Assembly (NCBI GenBank): GCA_019119815.1
Contig: DWWH01000007.1
Coordinates: 62,001-126,000 of the forward strand
Length of the DNA stretch: 64,000 nucleotides
Direction of reading: 5' to 3'
Source of the DNA: Candidatus Eisenbergiella intestinipullorum
Lineage (GTDB): Bacteria > Bacillota > Clostridia > Lachnospirales > Lachnospiraceae
The position numbers were made by a program, and so were the translations under genes. The notes beneath the pieces were generated by a model. It was not told the origin of the DNA and searched no databases. It saw nothing but the letters and a program-made list of their open reading frames with translations. Of this stretch, positions 47,346 to 56,119 are shown in pieces (position 1 is the stretch's first letter; the number at the start of each line of letters is the position of its first letter).

Positions 47346-48554
47346 ATGTCATTAAACAAGAAATCCATTGATGATATCAATGTAAAGGGGAAAAGAGTTC
47401 TCTGCAGATGTGACTTCAACGTTCCGCTGAAGGATGGAAAGATCACCGATGAGAACCGTCTGGTTGCAGCCCTTCCCACCATTAAGAAGCTGATCGCTGA
47501 CGGCGGAAAGGTGATCCTGTGCTCTCATCTTGGAAAGCCCAAGGGAGAGCCGAAGCCCGAGCTGTCTCTGGCTCCCGTTGCCGCCCGCCTGTCCGAGCTG
47601 CTCGGCCAGGAAGTGAAGTTCGCGGCTGATCCGGAAGTGGTAGGACCCAACGCAAAGGCTGCTGTTGCCGCCATGAAGGACGGAGATGTGATCCTGCTGG
47701 AGAACACCCGTTACAGAGCGGAAGAGACCAAGAACGGAGAAGCTTTCTCCAAGGAGCTGGCTTCCCTGTGCGACGTATTTGTAAACGACGCTTTCGGAAC
47801 CGCTCACAGAGCACACTGCTCCAATGTCGGCGTAGCGCAGCTGGTTGACACCGCTGTTGTGGGCTACCTGATGGAGAAGGAGATCAACTTCCTGGGCAAT
47901 GCGGTTGAGAATCCGGTGAGACCCTTCGTTGCCATCCTGGGCGGCGCAAAGGTTGCGGACAAGCTGAACGTAATCTCCAACCTGCTTGAGAAGTGCGATA
48001 CCCTGATCATCGGCGGCGGCATGGCTTTCACCTTCCTGAAGGCGAAGGGCTATGAGATCGGCGCTTCCCTGGTGGACGATGAGAAGATCGGCTACTGCAA
48101 GGAAATGATGGAGAAGGCGGAGAAGCTGGGCAAGAAGCTGCTGCTTCCGGTTGATGCTGTCTGCGCCAAGGCTTTCCCGAACCCCATCGACGCTGAGATC
48201 GAAGTGACTGTCTGCGCGGCAGATGCCATTCCCGCTGATATGCTGGGCCTGGACATCGGACCCAAGTCCGCAGAGGAGTTTGCTGAGGCGGTAAAGACTG
48301 CCAAGACCGTAGTGTGGAACGGACCCATGGGCGTATTTGAGAACCCGATCCTGGCAAAAGGAACCATCGCTGTGGCGAAGGCTCTCGCTGAAACGGATGC
48401 TACCACCATCATCGGCGGCGGCGATTCCGCGGCGGCTGTGAACCAGCTCGGCTTCGGCGACAAGATGACCCATATCTCCACCGGCGGCGGCGCTTCCCTG
48501 GAATTCCTTGAGGGCAAGGAGCTTCCCGGCGTAGCTGCGGCAAACGATAAATAA
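47346..48554 (+). CDS. pgk: Phosphoglycerate kinase
   Basis: 402-aa enzyme making ATP and 3-phosphoglycerate. N-domain: [29 protein letters not shown] and ENTRYRAEE. Nucleotide-binding C-domain: [14 protein letters not shown] and [13 protein letters not shown], then [20 protein letters not shown]. Start 47346 has AAGGAGG 8 bases upstream; the upstream in-frame ATG at 47277 lies in the hairpins. tpiA follows 18 bp later. Confidence 0.98.
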   Translation: MSLNKKSIDDINVKGKRVLCRCDFNVPLKDGKITDENRLVAALPTIKKLIADGGKVILCSHLGKPKGEPKPELSLAPVAARLSELLGQEVKFAADPEVVGPNAKAAVAAMKDGDVILLENTRYRAEETKNGEAFSKELASLCDVFVNDAFGTAHRAHCSNVGVAQLVDTAVVGYLMEKEINFLGNAVENPVRPFVAILGGAKVADKLNVISNLLEKCDTLIIGGGMAFTFLKAKGYEIGASLVDDEKIGYCKEMMEKAEKLGKKLLLPVDAVCAKAFPNPIDAEIEVTVCAADAIPADMLGLDIGPKSAEEFAEAVKTAKTVVWNGPMGVFENPILAKGTIAVAKALAETDATTIIGGGDSAAAVNQLGFGDKMTHISTGGGASLEFLEGKELPGVAAANDK

Positions 48555-48572
48555 GAAGGAGGCCATTATATC

Positions 48573-49322
48573 ATGGCAAGAAGAAAAATTATCGCTGGCA
48601 ACTGGAAGATGAACATGACTCCCAGCCAGGCTGTTGAACTGATCAATACCTTAAAGCCTCTCGTGGTTACGGATGAGGCAGACGTGGTATTCTGCGTACC
48701 TGCCATCGACATCATTCCCGCTGTGGAGGCTGCAAAGGGAACCAATATCGAGATCGGCGCAGAGAACATGTATTTTGAGGAGAAGGGCGCCTACACGGGC
48801 GAGATCGCTCCCGATATGCTGACCGATGCGGGCGTGAAGTACGTGATCATCGGACATTCCGAGAGAAGAGAGTATTTCGCTGAGACCGATGAGACCGTAA
48901 ATAAGAAGGTTCTCAAGGCCTTCGAGCACGGCCTTACTCCCATCATCTGCTGCGGTGAGACGCTGACTCAGAGAGAGCAGGGAATCACCATCGACTGGAT
49001 CCGCCAGCAGATCAAGATCGCGTTCCAGAATGTGACCGCAGATCAGGCAAAGACCGCTGTGATCGCTTACGAGCCCATCTGGGCAATCGGTACCGGCAAG
49101 ACCGCTACCACGGAGCAGGCGCAGGAGGTATGCGCGGCAATCCGTGCGTGCATCGGCGAGATCTATGATGAGGCGACCGCAGAAGCCATCCGCATCCAGT
49201 ACGGCGGATCTGTGAACGCGGCTACGGCTCCCGAGCTTTTCGCTCAGCCCGACATCGACGGCGGCCTGGTAGGCGGCGCGTCCCTGAAGGCTGATTTTGG
49301 GAAGATCGTCAACTATAAATAA
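48573..49322 (+). CDS. tpiA: Triosephosphate isomerase
   Basis: 249-aa TIM-barrel enzyme interconverting dihydroxyacetone phosphate and glyceraldehyde 3-phosphate. AGNWKMNM carries the N-terminal Asn-Lys; the catalytic His is in [11 protein letters not shown] and the catalytic Glu in [15 protein letters not shown]. The phosphate-binding end is YGGSVNAA and [17 protein letters not shown]. Length is exactly typical. It is the last gene of pgk-tpiA, with a clear terminator. Confidence 0.98.
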   Translation: MARRKIIAGNWKMNMTPSQAVELINTLKPLVVTDEADVVFCVPAIDIIPAVEAAKGTNIEIGAENMYFEEKGAYTGEIAPDMLTDAGVKYVIIGHSERREYFAETDETVNKKVLKAFEHGLTPIICCGETLTQREQGITIDWIRQQIKIAFQNVTADQAKTAVIAYEPIWAIGTGKTATTEQAQEVCAAIRACIGEIYDEATAEAIRIQYGGSVNAATAPELFAQPDIDGGLVGGASLKADFGKIVNYK

Positions 49323-49335
49323 GCCTTAAATGGAA

Positions 49336-49371
49336 TCGGACAGGGAAACATTTTCCCTGTCCGAAATTTTT
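49336..49371 (+). terminator. Terminator after tpiA
   Basis: 13-bp perfect stem TCGGACAGGGAAA (49336-49348) with its complement (49352-49364), loop CAT, then AATTTTTTTG. Confidence 0.93.
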
Positions 49372-49405
49372 TTGTATGGATTCAGGTATCGCTTCCGCAA
49401 AGCAC

Positions 49406-49443
49406 AGCCGCTTCTGCCAAAAAAAGTTATGGCGGAAGCGGCT
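49406..49443 (-). terminator. Terminator of the minus-strand exopolysaccharide operon
   Basis: 14-bp stem (49406-49419 with 49430-49443, one G-T pair). It is 14 bp past the stop of the last DivIVA-type gene. On the minus strand the tail is GTGCTTTGCG, only weakly T-rich; the loop carries the T-run instead. Confidence 0.6.
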
Positions 49444-49457
49444 GCTGTCCATTCCGG

Positions 49458-50360
49458 TCATTTGCTTTGGGGATCGGAAGATTTTCCGGCGTTTTTCTCC
49501 GGATCCTCTAGCAGTTCGAAAGGCTCGTCAGAGAAAACGTCGCCCAGTCTGAGGGGGAGCTGCCCTACCAGGTGGCCAAACTCCTCATACACCGAGATCA
49601 GTTTGTTCTGGGAGCGGTTCAGGGACTCCAGATATTCGGAAATGCGGAAGCGGGCGAGCTGGAATTTCAGGGATTCGTCTTCTTTCTTTTTCTTCAGCTC
49701 CTTTTCCACATTCTGGCGGTAATCCAGGGCCTCAAGCTTTGCCTGGTCCGTGATCTTTTCCGCTTCGGAGTGAGCGGTAGAGGTAATGTCGTCCGCATCC
49801 TTTTTGGCCATGAGAAGGATTTCCTCCGCGTCAGACTGGGCGTCGGTAACGATCTGTCTGGCCTGTGATTTCATATTGACCATAAGATCCATAAAAGACG
49901 AATAGTCGTTTTCATAACGCTTCAGCTTTTCCTCATTTTCTTCATATTGGTCGTTCAGGCTGGCAAAGCGCTGACGCTCTGCTTCCAGGGCTTTCTCCCG
50001 CTCGAGAAGCTTTTGCAGCTCTTCTTCCTTCTCTTTTAGCTGCTGCTCTCTGGCCTGCAGTTCACGGTCAATGTCAGCGAGGCGCTGCTTCCCCTCGGAA
50101 AGCTGCTTTTCGTGTTCCGCGGCCAGACGCTGATTCTGCGCGGTTTCCTCCTCCAGCCTTTGGGATTTTTCCTGCAGGCTTTCCTGGAGGCGCTCATTTT
50201 CCTGTCTGACCTCTTCCAGTTGGGTACGCAGTTGGCCTGCGGCCTGCGCCTTCAGGGCGTCTTCCCGGAGATCTTCCAGCTCACGCATCAGATCCTCCAC
50301 ATATTCGTCAACGGTGTCTTTCCGGTAGCCGTTAAATAAAGCGGTGCGAAATTTTTTCAT
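49458..50360 (-). CDS. DivIVA-type coiled-coil protein 1
   Basis: 300-aa protein. The N-terminal FRTALFNGYRKDTVDEYVEDL is the DivIVA/GpsB membrane-curvature-binding signature (F...GY.K..VD.Y). It is followed by 200 residues of heptad coiled coil (about 30-230; QLKEKEEELQKLLEREKALEAE and similar) and a helical end (FRISEYLESLNRSQNKLI). Such proteins scaffold the cell pole or septum. Start 50360 follows GGGAGGAAATCAG. It is the last of eleven same-strand genes, 30 bp after its paralog. Confidence 0.85.
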   Translation of the reverse strand: MKKFRTALFNGYRKDTVDEYVEDLMRELEDLREDALKAQAAGQLRTQLEEVRQENERLQESLQEKSQRLEEETAQNQRLAAEHEKQLSEGKQRLADIDRELQAREQQLKEKEEELQKLLEREKALEAERQRFASLNDQYEENEEKLKRYENDYSSFMDLMVNMKSQARQIVTDAQSDAEEILLMAKKDADDITSTAHSEAEKITDQAKLEALDYRQNVEKELKKKKEDESLKFQLARFRISEYLESLNRSQNKLISVYEEFGHLVGQLPLRLGDVFSDEPFELLEDPEKNAGKSSDPQSK

Positions 50361-50390
50361 CTGATTTCCTCCCATAGATTCAGGTATCTG

Positions 50391-51365
50391 TTAAAAATCA
50401 TCCAGCTTCAGGAGCAGGTCCGAGGCACGTTTCTGGGTCTGGCTGATCGATGCGTCAGCCTTCTGGACATATTCAGCTTTCTGGATAGGTTCCGCCTGCT
50501 GCGGTTCTTCTTCGTCCTGCGCGGGGGCGGCGGGCTCCTCCTGAGCCGTCTCATTTTCAGAAAAGAAAAGCTCTGATGCGGCAGGAGAGGAGGCGGCCGG
50601 AACGATGTCCTGGGCTGCATCCGGAGCAACATCCGGAACCGCATCCTGCATCACATCCGGGGCCGCACCCAGTATCGTATCCGGAGCAACATCCGGAACC
50701 GCATCCTGCATCGTATCAGGAACCACATCCCGGGCCGTATCCTCTGTCACATCCGAAACGCCATCCTGCGGCCCGTCAGAGGAGGCGGGAGAGGGCTGTG
50801 CGGTTTCAGGAGGCCGGTTCTCCGGCTGTGCAGGGCTCTCCTCTGTCGGCGCTGTTTCCGGGCAACATGCCGCAGCGGGCGCGGGGCCGGTGTTGGTATC
50901 CTGCGGATCGCGGGCAGGCTGTTTCAGGTTGGTCTGGATCGCTTCCAGCGTGCTTCGTAGCTGCTGCAATTCGTTCTGCCACAGGGACTGCATATCCTGC
51001 TGCATCTTTGCCAGGTTGTCGGCCCACTGCTGTCTGTCCTCCCGGATCGCCTTCCGCTCTTCTTCCAGGCTGTATTTCAGGGCGTCCCCGCGGGCGGCTC
51101 CGGATGGGGCAGGAGAGGGCGGCGCTTCCTCTGGCCGGTCTTTTTCCAGATCAGAAAGCCTGTTATGCAGGGCGGCAAGAGAGGCTTTCAGTTCTTCGCT
51201 CACGGCCTTCTCTTTTTCCAACTGTGTTTTGAGATCGCTTTTTTCTTTGTTCGCCAGGATGCGGATCGTTTCGTTCTCGTTTTCCAGAGACCGGATGTAA
51301 TCCGTCACATCGTCCTTCTGGTATCCGCCAAATACCGCAGTCCGGAAAATGTCTTTTTCTTCCAT
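50391..51365 (-). CDS. DivIVA-type protein 2 with acidic repeat region
   Basis: 324-aa protein starting FRTAVFGGYQKDDVTDYI, the DivIVA signature, followed by coiled coil (about 30-150). From about residue 155 to 290 it is a Pro/Asp/Ala/Glu-rich disordered region with a repeated DAVPDVAPD unit (VPDTMQDAVPDVAPD, PDVMQDAVPDVAPD). It ends with a short helix (KRASDLLLKLDDF). Start 51365 follows AAAGGAGGACGGATA. It lies 25 bp after the DUF4832 gene with no terminator, so it probably belongs to the same transcript. Confidence 0.82.
   Translation of the reverse strand: MEEKDIFRTAVFGGYQKDDVTDYIRSLENENETIRILANKEKSDLKTQLEKEKAVSEELKASLAALHNRLSDLEKDRPEEAPPSPAPSGAARGDALKYSLEEERKAIREDRQQWADNLAKMQQDMQSLWQNELQQLRSTLEAIQTNLKQPARDPQDTNTGPAPAAACCPETAPTEESPAQPENRPPETAQPSPASSDGPQDGVSDVTEDTARDVVPDTMQDAVPDVAPDTILGAAPDVMQDAVPDVAPDAAQDIVPAASSPAASELFFSENETAQEEPAAPAQDEEEPQQAEPIQKAEYVQKADASISQTQKRASDLLLKLDDF
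50615..50725. repeat. Imperfect 60-bp tandem repeat in the DivIVA2 gene
   Basis: ATCCGGAGCAACATCCGGAA recurs at about 50620 and 50680, 60 bp apart, together with GCATCCTGCATC; shorter ACATCC/GTATCC units fill the region. In protein it is the DAVPDVAPD repeat. Such repeats change length by slippage. Confidence 0.7.
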
Positions 51366-51390
51366 TTATCCGTCCTCCTTTATCTGAAAT

Positions 51391-52794
51391 TTAAAATGTT
51401 ACCCCTTCTTTTCCGTCGTAGGTATAAATAATATTGACGCCGTCGCGATAGTCCTTATTCATACACAGTTCCACTGCGGGCAGCTCCGTCAGGGGATCCA
51501 GGATACCGATCCCGATGCTGTAGCCCGCCCGGAACAGATCGTTAAAGGGGATGGAATTTACAGTAGTGACCGAGGCGCCGGGAAGCAGGTCGGGAAGGGA
51601 CAGGTCGACGCTTTCCCAGTATTTCCGGTTCCCGTCTTTGTCGTAGACGTACATCATGGCGGGCCATTCCAGATATGAGGGCGCGCTTCCCGAATTTTCC
51701 CAGGTCAGCGAGATCTCAAAGGTCTGCTGCACATAGTTGATATCCACCGACATGTGGGAGATCCAGTAGCGGTAACCAAGAAGAGCCTCCACCGCTTCCC
51801 GTCCTTCCTCCACGCCCTCATCCTCCAGAGGGGTATGGGGGCCAAGGAACGTCATGTGCGACTGTTCGATGAGAGAGAGCGTCTGGTCCAGGTCCTGGAC
51901 GAGCATCTGTTCCATGGGAAGAGAGCCGGTAAATTCCCCGCCCACAGGCGCGCTGTTCCAGACCTCCTCCATGGGCTTGTAGGGAAGCTCTCCCTCCGGC
52001 AGTTCATAATATCCGCCGTCCTTCTGCCAGTCCAGCCATTCCTGCGTATCTCCGGCATGGCCGACCATGTCGTTGTACAGTCCCATGTTTCCGTCTGCTG
52101 CGATCACATAATTGCGCCGCATCAGAAAGCGGACATTGAGGAAGGAATCGGAATAGTGGTTCGCGTACTGCCAGCAGGTTTCAATATCGGGCATGGGCGG
52201 AAGGCCTTCCTCATGAAGCGTGTGCCATTCGCCCCAGTGGCCGAGGCTTCCAAGCTCCACATAGGCAAGGAAGGTATCCTGGCTGAAATACGAGCCGAGC
52301 GCCTGCATGGCAGCCTGGTGGGCCGCGATGAAGTCTTCATTGGAATAATCGGGGCAGTAGCCTTTTCCATACTCCGTATCATAGAAAATGCCGTCCCCGG
52401 TCCGCTCATACAGCCATTCGGGGATATCCATGTGGGATTCTTCGCCAGGCCTGTCGCAGACAAAGCGCAGGACCGCGTGTTTTCCCGCTTCCCTCCAGCG
52501 GTCAAGCTGGTATTTTTCTTCCAGCCCTTCGATATCGTATTCCCCTTCCTCCGGCTCCCATTCCGCCCAGGTCATGTTGATGAAGACAAGCTGGGCCTTT
52601 TGGGCGTAATCCTCTTCGGCGGAAGGGGCATAGCCGGTCAGAGGCAGGCCGGAGACGGAATCATCGTAGGAAAAATCCTCTTCCACGGAAAGGTCGTACA
52701 TCCCTGGGATCAGGTAAATGGCGACGGCGGCAAAGAGAACGCCAAGCAGGATGGCAACAGCCGCCGCGATTTTCCATTTCATGCTTTTATCCAT
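51391..52794 (-). CDS. DUF4832 putative glycoside-hydrolase-like surface protein
   Basis: 467-aa protein with one N-terminal membrane helix (WKIAAAVAILLGVLFAAVAI) and a large extracellular domain. It matches the DUF4832 pattern: VFINMTWAEWEPEEGEYDIE (as in TIM-barrel glycosidases that start WAELEP), RFVCDRPGEESHMDIPEWLY, FLAYVELGSLGHWGEWH (WGEW motif), and a C-terminal beta-sandwich (VQQTFEISLTWENSGSAPS). The Glu residues in VELGSLGHWGEW suggest a catalytic site. Start 52794 is set by ATGGAG 7 bases upstream, and it overlaps the DUF4956 stop by 8 bp. Possible polysaccharide hydrolase of the operon; catalytic function unproved. Confidence 0.8.
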   Translation of the reverse strand: MDKSMKWKIAAAVAILLGVLFAAVAIYLIPGMYDLSVEEDFSYDDSVSGLPLTGYAPSAEEDYAQKAQLVFINMTWAEWEPEEGEYDIEGLEEKYQLDRWREAGKHAVLRFVCDRPGEESHMDIPEWLYERTGDGIFYDTEYGKGYCPDYSNEDFIAAHQAAMQALGSYFSQDTFLAYVELGSLGHWGEWHTLHEEGLPPMPDIETCWQYANHYSDSFLNVRFLMRRNYVIAADGNMGLYNDMVGHAGDTQEWLDWQKDGGYYELPEGELPYKPMEEVWNSAPVGGEFTGSLPMEQMLVQDLDQTLSLIEQSHMTFLGPHTPLEDEGVEEGREAVEALLGYRYWISHMSVDINYVQQTFEISLTWENSGSAPSYLEWPAMMYVYDKDGNRKYWESVDLSLPDLLPGASVTTVNSIPFNDLFRAGYSIGIGILDPLTELPAVELCMNKDYRDGVNIIYTYDGKEGVTF

Positions 52795-53470
52795 GATATT
52801 CTCCATTATACTGAATCAGAGTAACATCCTTCACACCTTCCAGAGTCTTGATATTCTCCAGGAAAACGGTATTGTCGCTTCGGCAGTACACTTCCAGCGT
52901 CATTTCCGTCAGATCCCCGCGGAAGGTTTTGGATTTTAACTGATAGCGAAGCTTTTTCATGGCGCGCAGCACCGCGTCGCCGGTCAGCTCGCCCTCATAA
53001 TGGACCACCATGATATAGATCATGCCCCGTTTCTGCCTGTGGTATAAAATATGGATCAGGATCACCATGATGATGCTCGCCGTGATGACCAGGACGTACA
53101 TGCCGGCTCCCGCCGTGATCCCCACGGAAATGGACCAGAAGAGATAGAGAAGATCCATGGGATCCTTGATGGCGGTGCGGTAACGCACGATGGAAAGGGC
53201 GCCGACCATACCGAGGGAGATCACGATATTGGTGCTGATCGCCAGCGTCAGCATACAGGTCAGCACCGACATGCCGACCAGGGTGGTGGCAAAGGAGCGG
53301 GAGAAGACCACCCCTCCGAAATAGATCTGATAGATCTTGTAGATGAAAAGTCCCATCAGCAGCGCGATCAGCATGGAAACGAGGATCTGCGTGGCCGTAT
53401 CCATGGTCAGCCCCTGGCTGCTGGTAAAGGATTCCCATACCGAGTTTTTGAAGTAATCCTGTAGTCTCAT
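52787..53470 (-). CDS. DUF4956 multi-pass membrane protein
   Basis: 227-aa protein with a cluster of hydrophobic segments: ILVSMLIALLMGLFIYKIY, LVGMSVLTCMLTLAI, NIVISLGMVGALSIVRYRTA and YVLVITASIIMVILIHILY. The GMVGALSIVRYRTAIKDPMD segment is diagnostic of DUF4956. A soluble ferredoxin-like C-terminal domain of about 75 aa follows (MIYIMVVHYEGELTGDAVL). Elsewhere this family is found beside VTC-domain and CotH genes, as it is here. An alternative start at 53491 adds 7 residues. Function unknown; a membrane partner of the VTC protein is the main idea. Confidence 0.85.
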   Translation of the reverse strand: MRLQDYFKNSVWESFTSSQGLTMDTATQILVSMLIALLMGLFIYKIYQIYFGGVVFSRSFATTLVGMSVLTCMLTLAISTNIVISLGMVGALSIVRYRTAIKDPMDLLYLFWSISVGITAGAGMYVLVITASIIMVILIHILYHRQKRGMIYIMVVHYEGELTGDAVLRAMKKLRYQLKSKTFRGDLTEMTLEVYCRSDNTVFLENIKTLEGVKDVTLIQYNGEYHG

Positions 53471-53517
53471 AGTCTGTATTTTTCCTCTCATTCTGCCGCA
53501 ACGGGCGTTTCTGGTGA

Positions 53518-54288
53518 TTACCAGGACTTTTCTGATCTGGAGACCAGGAACAGAGCGTCCGTCCGGTAATATAGCTTTTCATAGCACAGCGTGTATTTGG
53601 AGATCGCGGAAAATTCCTGTTCTCCCGTCGGAACGACCTCCTTGACGACCAGGGGGAGGAATTCCGTAAATTTGACTTCCATGATGGTCTTCCCGGGCGG
53701 GATCATCTCGTAGGAAGGAATGTCCGGATCGAAGAGGTCGTTTTCCGGGGCGCAGGCCCTCACATTGGAATCAAAGGTGACCCGCACATCCCCTTCCGGC
53801 AGGATAAACGGCTCTCTTTCATAATCCACGATCACCTTCGGCCGCATCAGATTGGAGGTGCATTCAAACCAGAACTCCCTGCAGAGCGGCTCCTGGTGTT
53901 CCAGAAGGAAATCGTACTTTCCCTCCATGATCCGATCGTATTCCTGTCTGGTCAGGCGGGCGGAATCCTTGTGGATGTAGTTGCCGATCTTGAGCTTGCG
54001 CTCCAGCCGGATGGTGGAATCGCTGCAGTTGTAAATGCGGATCCGGTACTTCTTACGGCAGTTGACGCCCGCCATCTTGTCGTTGTAGGAGCTGTTCCAG
54101 TAATCGTCAAAATAGAGGCTGCGGATGGAATACAGGCCGCCCGCCGCATGGGGATCCCGCTGCATCACGGCCTGGAACCTTTCCTTCAGCGGCTGGCAGT
54201 CCCAGAGGGAAAGATAGTATTTCCATTCGTTGCGGAAAGGACCGCGGATGGAACCTCTGTTGGAGCCGGGATCATTCGTCTTCCACAT
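53518..54288 (-). CDS. VTC-domain protein (polyphosphate polymerase fold)
   Basis: 256-aa member of the VTC/triphosphate-tunnel fold that in yeast Vtc4 makes polyphosphate. The tunnel's charged strands are all present: NEWKYYLSL, YSIRSLYFDD, KKYRIRIYNCS, LERKLKIGNYIHKD, VIVDYEREPFI, GDVRVTFDSNVRA, IMEVKFTEFLP and AISKYTLCYEKLYYR. Basic residues of the strands R.R.., E.K and Y.R are conserved. No transmembrane segment. Start 54288 is chosen because AGGAGG lies 6 bases upstream and the gene overlaps CotH by 17 bp. Whether the bacterial paralogs make polyphosphate or bind phosphate-rich polymers is not known. Confidence 0.87.
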   Translation of the reverse strand: MWKTNDPGSNRGSIRGPFRNEWKYYLSLWDCQPLKERFQAVMQRDPHAAGGLYSIRSLYFDDYWNSSYNDKMAGVNCRKKYRIRIYNCSDSTIRLERKLKIGNYIHKDSARLTRQEYDRIMEGKYDFLLEHQEPLCREFWFECTSNLMRPKVIVDYEREPFILPEGDVRVTFDSNVRACAPENDLFDPDIPSYEMIPPGKTIMEVKFTEFLPLVVKEVVPTGEQEFSAISKYTLCYEKLYYRTDALFLVSRSEKSW

Positions 54289-56077
54289 AGACATCCTCCT
54301 CGATCGTGCCGTCAGCAAGGACGTAGAAGCATTTGGTGCTGGGAATATCTTCCTCATCCGTCCTGTAATGGTCAAACGATTCCTGTATTTTCCCGGATTC
54401 GTTTTTCGCGTAGATCCGGATAAAATACTGCCCTTCCGGAAGAAGGTCGATCTCCGTCTGCGAAACGCGCAGGGCAGGCTCGGAATAGAGGACATTCCGG
54501 AACAGATAATCGGAAGCGATCTCCACGCTGTAGGTAATATTTTCGCTGTCAAAATCATAGGAGGGTTCCCAACTGATAAAAAGCTTTCCATCCGATACGG
54601 AAGGAACGTTGATGTAAAAAGGCATCGGCTTTTCGAGGGATTCCATATAATTCTGATAATTCACGCTGATCTGAGCGCCGATGGAAGAGGCCATCCGGTC
54701 ATATTCTTCTTCCGTAAAGCGCTCATGTACAATATCAGGCATACGATATACGAAAGGCTTTACCGTGGGAGTGTAAGTGTTTATCAGCTCATTGATCCGG
54801 TCCTCCGTCAGATATTCCGTCATCAGGGTCTGGATCGTCTGCGTCAGGAGATTTCGGTATTCCTCATTTTTAAACATCCGCTGATAGAGGACGTTTCCCC
54901 AGTAATTGCTGATCCCAAAGGACCAGCCGGAGTAGGTCTGATCTCCCAGGATGGAATCCTGCAGCGATTTGAAAGAGCCGTCATTGTCCCATGAGATCAT
55001 GTAAAATTTGTCAATGTTTTTGGGGCTGTACAGGAAGTAGTTGCGCGACTGCGTATCAACGTTCCCCATCAGGATATGGAAGCCCATCCAGTAGAACAGG
55101 TTTTCCGTATCAAACCATTTCTCAACCGTGTCTTCAATGGGGATGGAATAATCATTCACATCCTCCAGCATCGAGATCAGCTTGCTGTGATCGGTATCGC
55201 CCTTTACTTCCAGGTAATCTTCAAACGTATCCAGATCATAGGCCGGATCCGTTTCCAGCATGATGGCGTCCTCATATCTGTAAAATTCAAAAAATTCAAT
55301 TTTGTAGAGCTGCCCGTTGTTATCCAGGCCGTGCGTCCGCAGATATTTCTTATTGATCTGCTCCACCTGGGTATAAAGGCCATAGTCCTCAAAGACGCCG
55401 CTTCCGCCCGCAGTTTCATCCTTTACGTACAGATGGACAAACTGCGTACGCGCGGACATCATTTCCGGAATGTCCTTCATCAGGTCGTAGGCCAGTTTAT
55501 TGGTAAAACGGGTTCCGTCAGAAACATGCTTATTGAGGTTGATGGTCCGCTGGTCTCTCCATTCGCCCTTTCCTTCCTTTAATTCGATTTTGTAGTTTTT
55601 CTGTTCGTTTCTGGAAGAGGACTGGCCGCGTATCTTTATGATCGCGTTGGGAACGGTTTCCCCGTAGCCGAGCTCGCCCGGGATCAGCCCGTTTTCATCA
55701 CCGATCTGCAGGATTCCCTCCACCGCGTACTGAGGGATATTATTGTCTTCATACCAGTATTTGGAATAGGTATTCACCTCCGTCCAGGTATGATCCGTAT
55801 TTTCAGCGGAATTTCCCTCCCGGACCGTCAGATACATGGTGACGACGCTGTCCTCGTCATCATCTTCATATACGGATTTATTATCCCGCAGATGATAATC
55901 CTCCACGGACTGGGTAACCTTCTCCACGCCTTCTGCTGCCGAGGATTCCGGGGCTTCGGTTTCCGAAACGGAACCGTCCGGCGACAGGCTGTCAACCGGT
56001 CCTATGAGAAAGACACAGCCGGCCAGCAGCAGAAGCAGAGCACCGACAATGATGAACATCTGCAGATTATTTTTCAT
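54272..56077 (-). CDS. CotH-kinase lipoprotein 1
   Basis: 601-aa exported protein. The N-terminal lipoprotein signal (MKNNLQMFIIVGALLLLLAGC) has an LAGC lipobox. A Ser/Glu-rich spacer follows, then the CotH kinase domain (about 110-470): KIRGQSSSRNEQKNYKIEL, NKLAYDLMKDIPEM, GLYTQVEQINKKYL and the catalytic region GNVDTQSRNYFLYSP with MISWDNDGS (metal-binding Asp). A C-terminal fibronectin-like domain (PSYDFDSENITYSVEIA and GQYFIRIYAKNESG) ends it. CotH proteins phosphorylate proteins of the spore coat; here an exopolysaccharide context suggests a surface target. It is a tandem paralog of the next gene upstream. Confidence 0.88.
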   Translation of the reverse strand: MKNNLQMFIIVGALLLLLAGCVFLIGPVDSLSPDGSVSETEAPESSAAEGVEKVTQSVEDYHLRDNKSVYEDDDEDSVVTMYLTVREGNSAENTDHTWTEVNTYSKYWYEDNNIPQYAVEGILQIGDENGLIPGELGYGETVPNAIIKIRGQSSSRNEQKNYKIELKEGKGEWRDQRTINLNKHVSDGTRFTNKLAYDLMKDIPEMMSARTQFVHLYVKDETAGGSGVFEDYGLYTQVEQINKKYLRTHGLDNNGQLYKIEFFEFYRYEDAIMLETDPAYDLDTFEDYLEVKGDTDHSKLISMLEDVNDYSIPIEDTVEKWFDTENLFYWMGFHILMGNVDTQSRNYFLYSPKNIDKFYMISWDNDGSFKSLQDSILGDQTYSGWSFGISNYWGNVLYQRMFKNEEYRNLLTQTIQTLMTEYLTEDRINELINTYTPTVKPFVYRMPDIVHERFTEEEYDRMASSIGAQISVNYQNYMESLEKPMPFYINVPSVSDGKLFISWEPSYDFDSENITYSVEIASDYLFRNVLYSEPALRVSQTEIDLLPEGQYFIRIYAKNESGKIQESFDHYRTDEEDIPSTKCFYVLADGTIEEDVYVEDE

Positions 56078-56119
56078 GAATCGCTCCTTTCCTTTATTCG
56101 GACAAAATGTTATTCACCC

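Noticed and set aside
50576-51300. Overlapping plus-strand frames opposite DivIVA2 with Pro/His/Ser repeats
   Set aside because: They mirror the acidic repeat of the real minus-strand gene and have no ribosome binding site.
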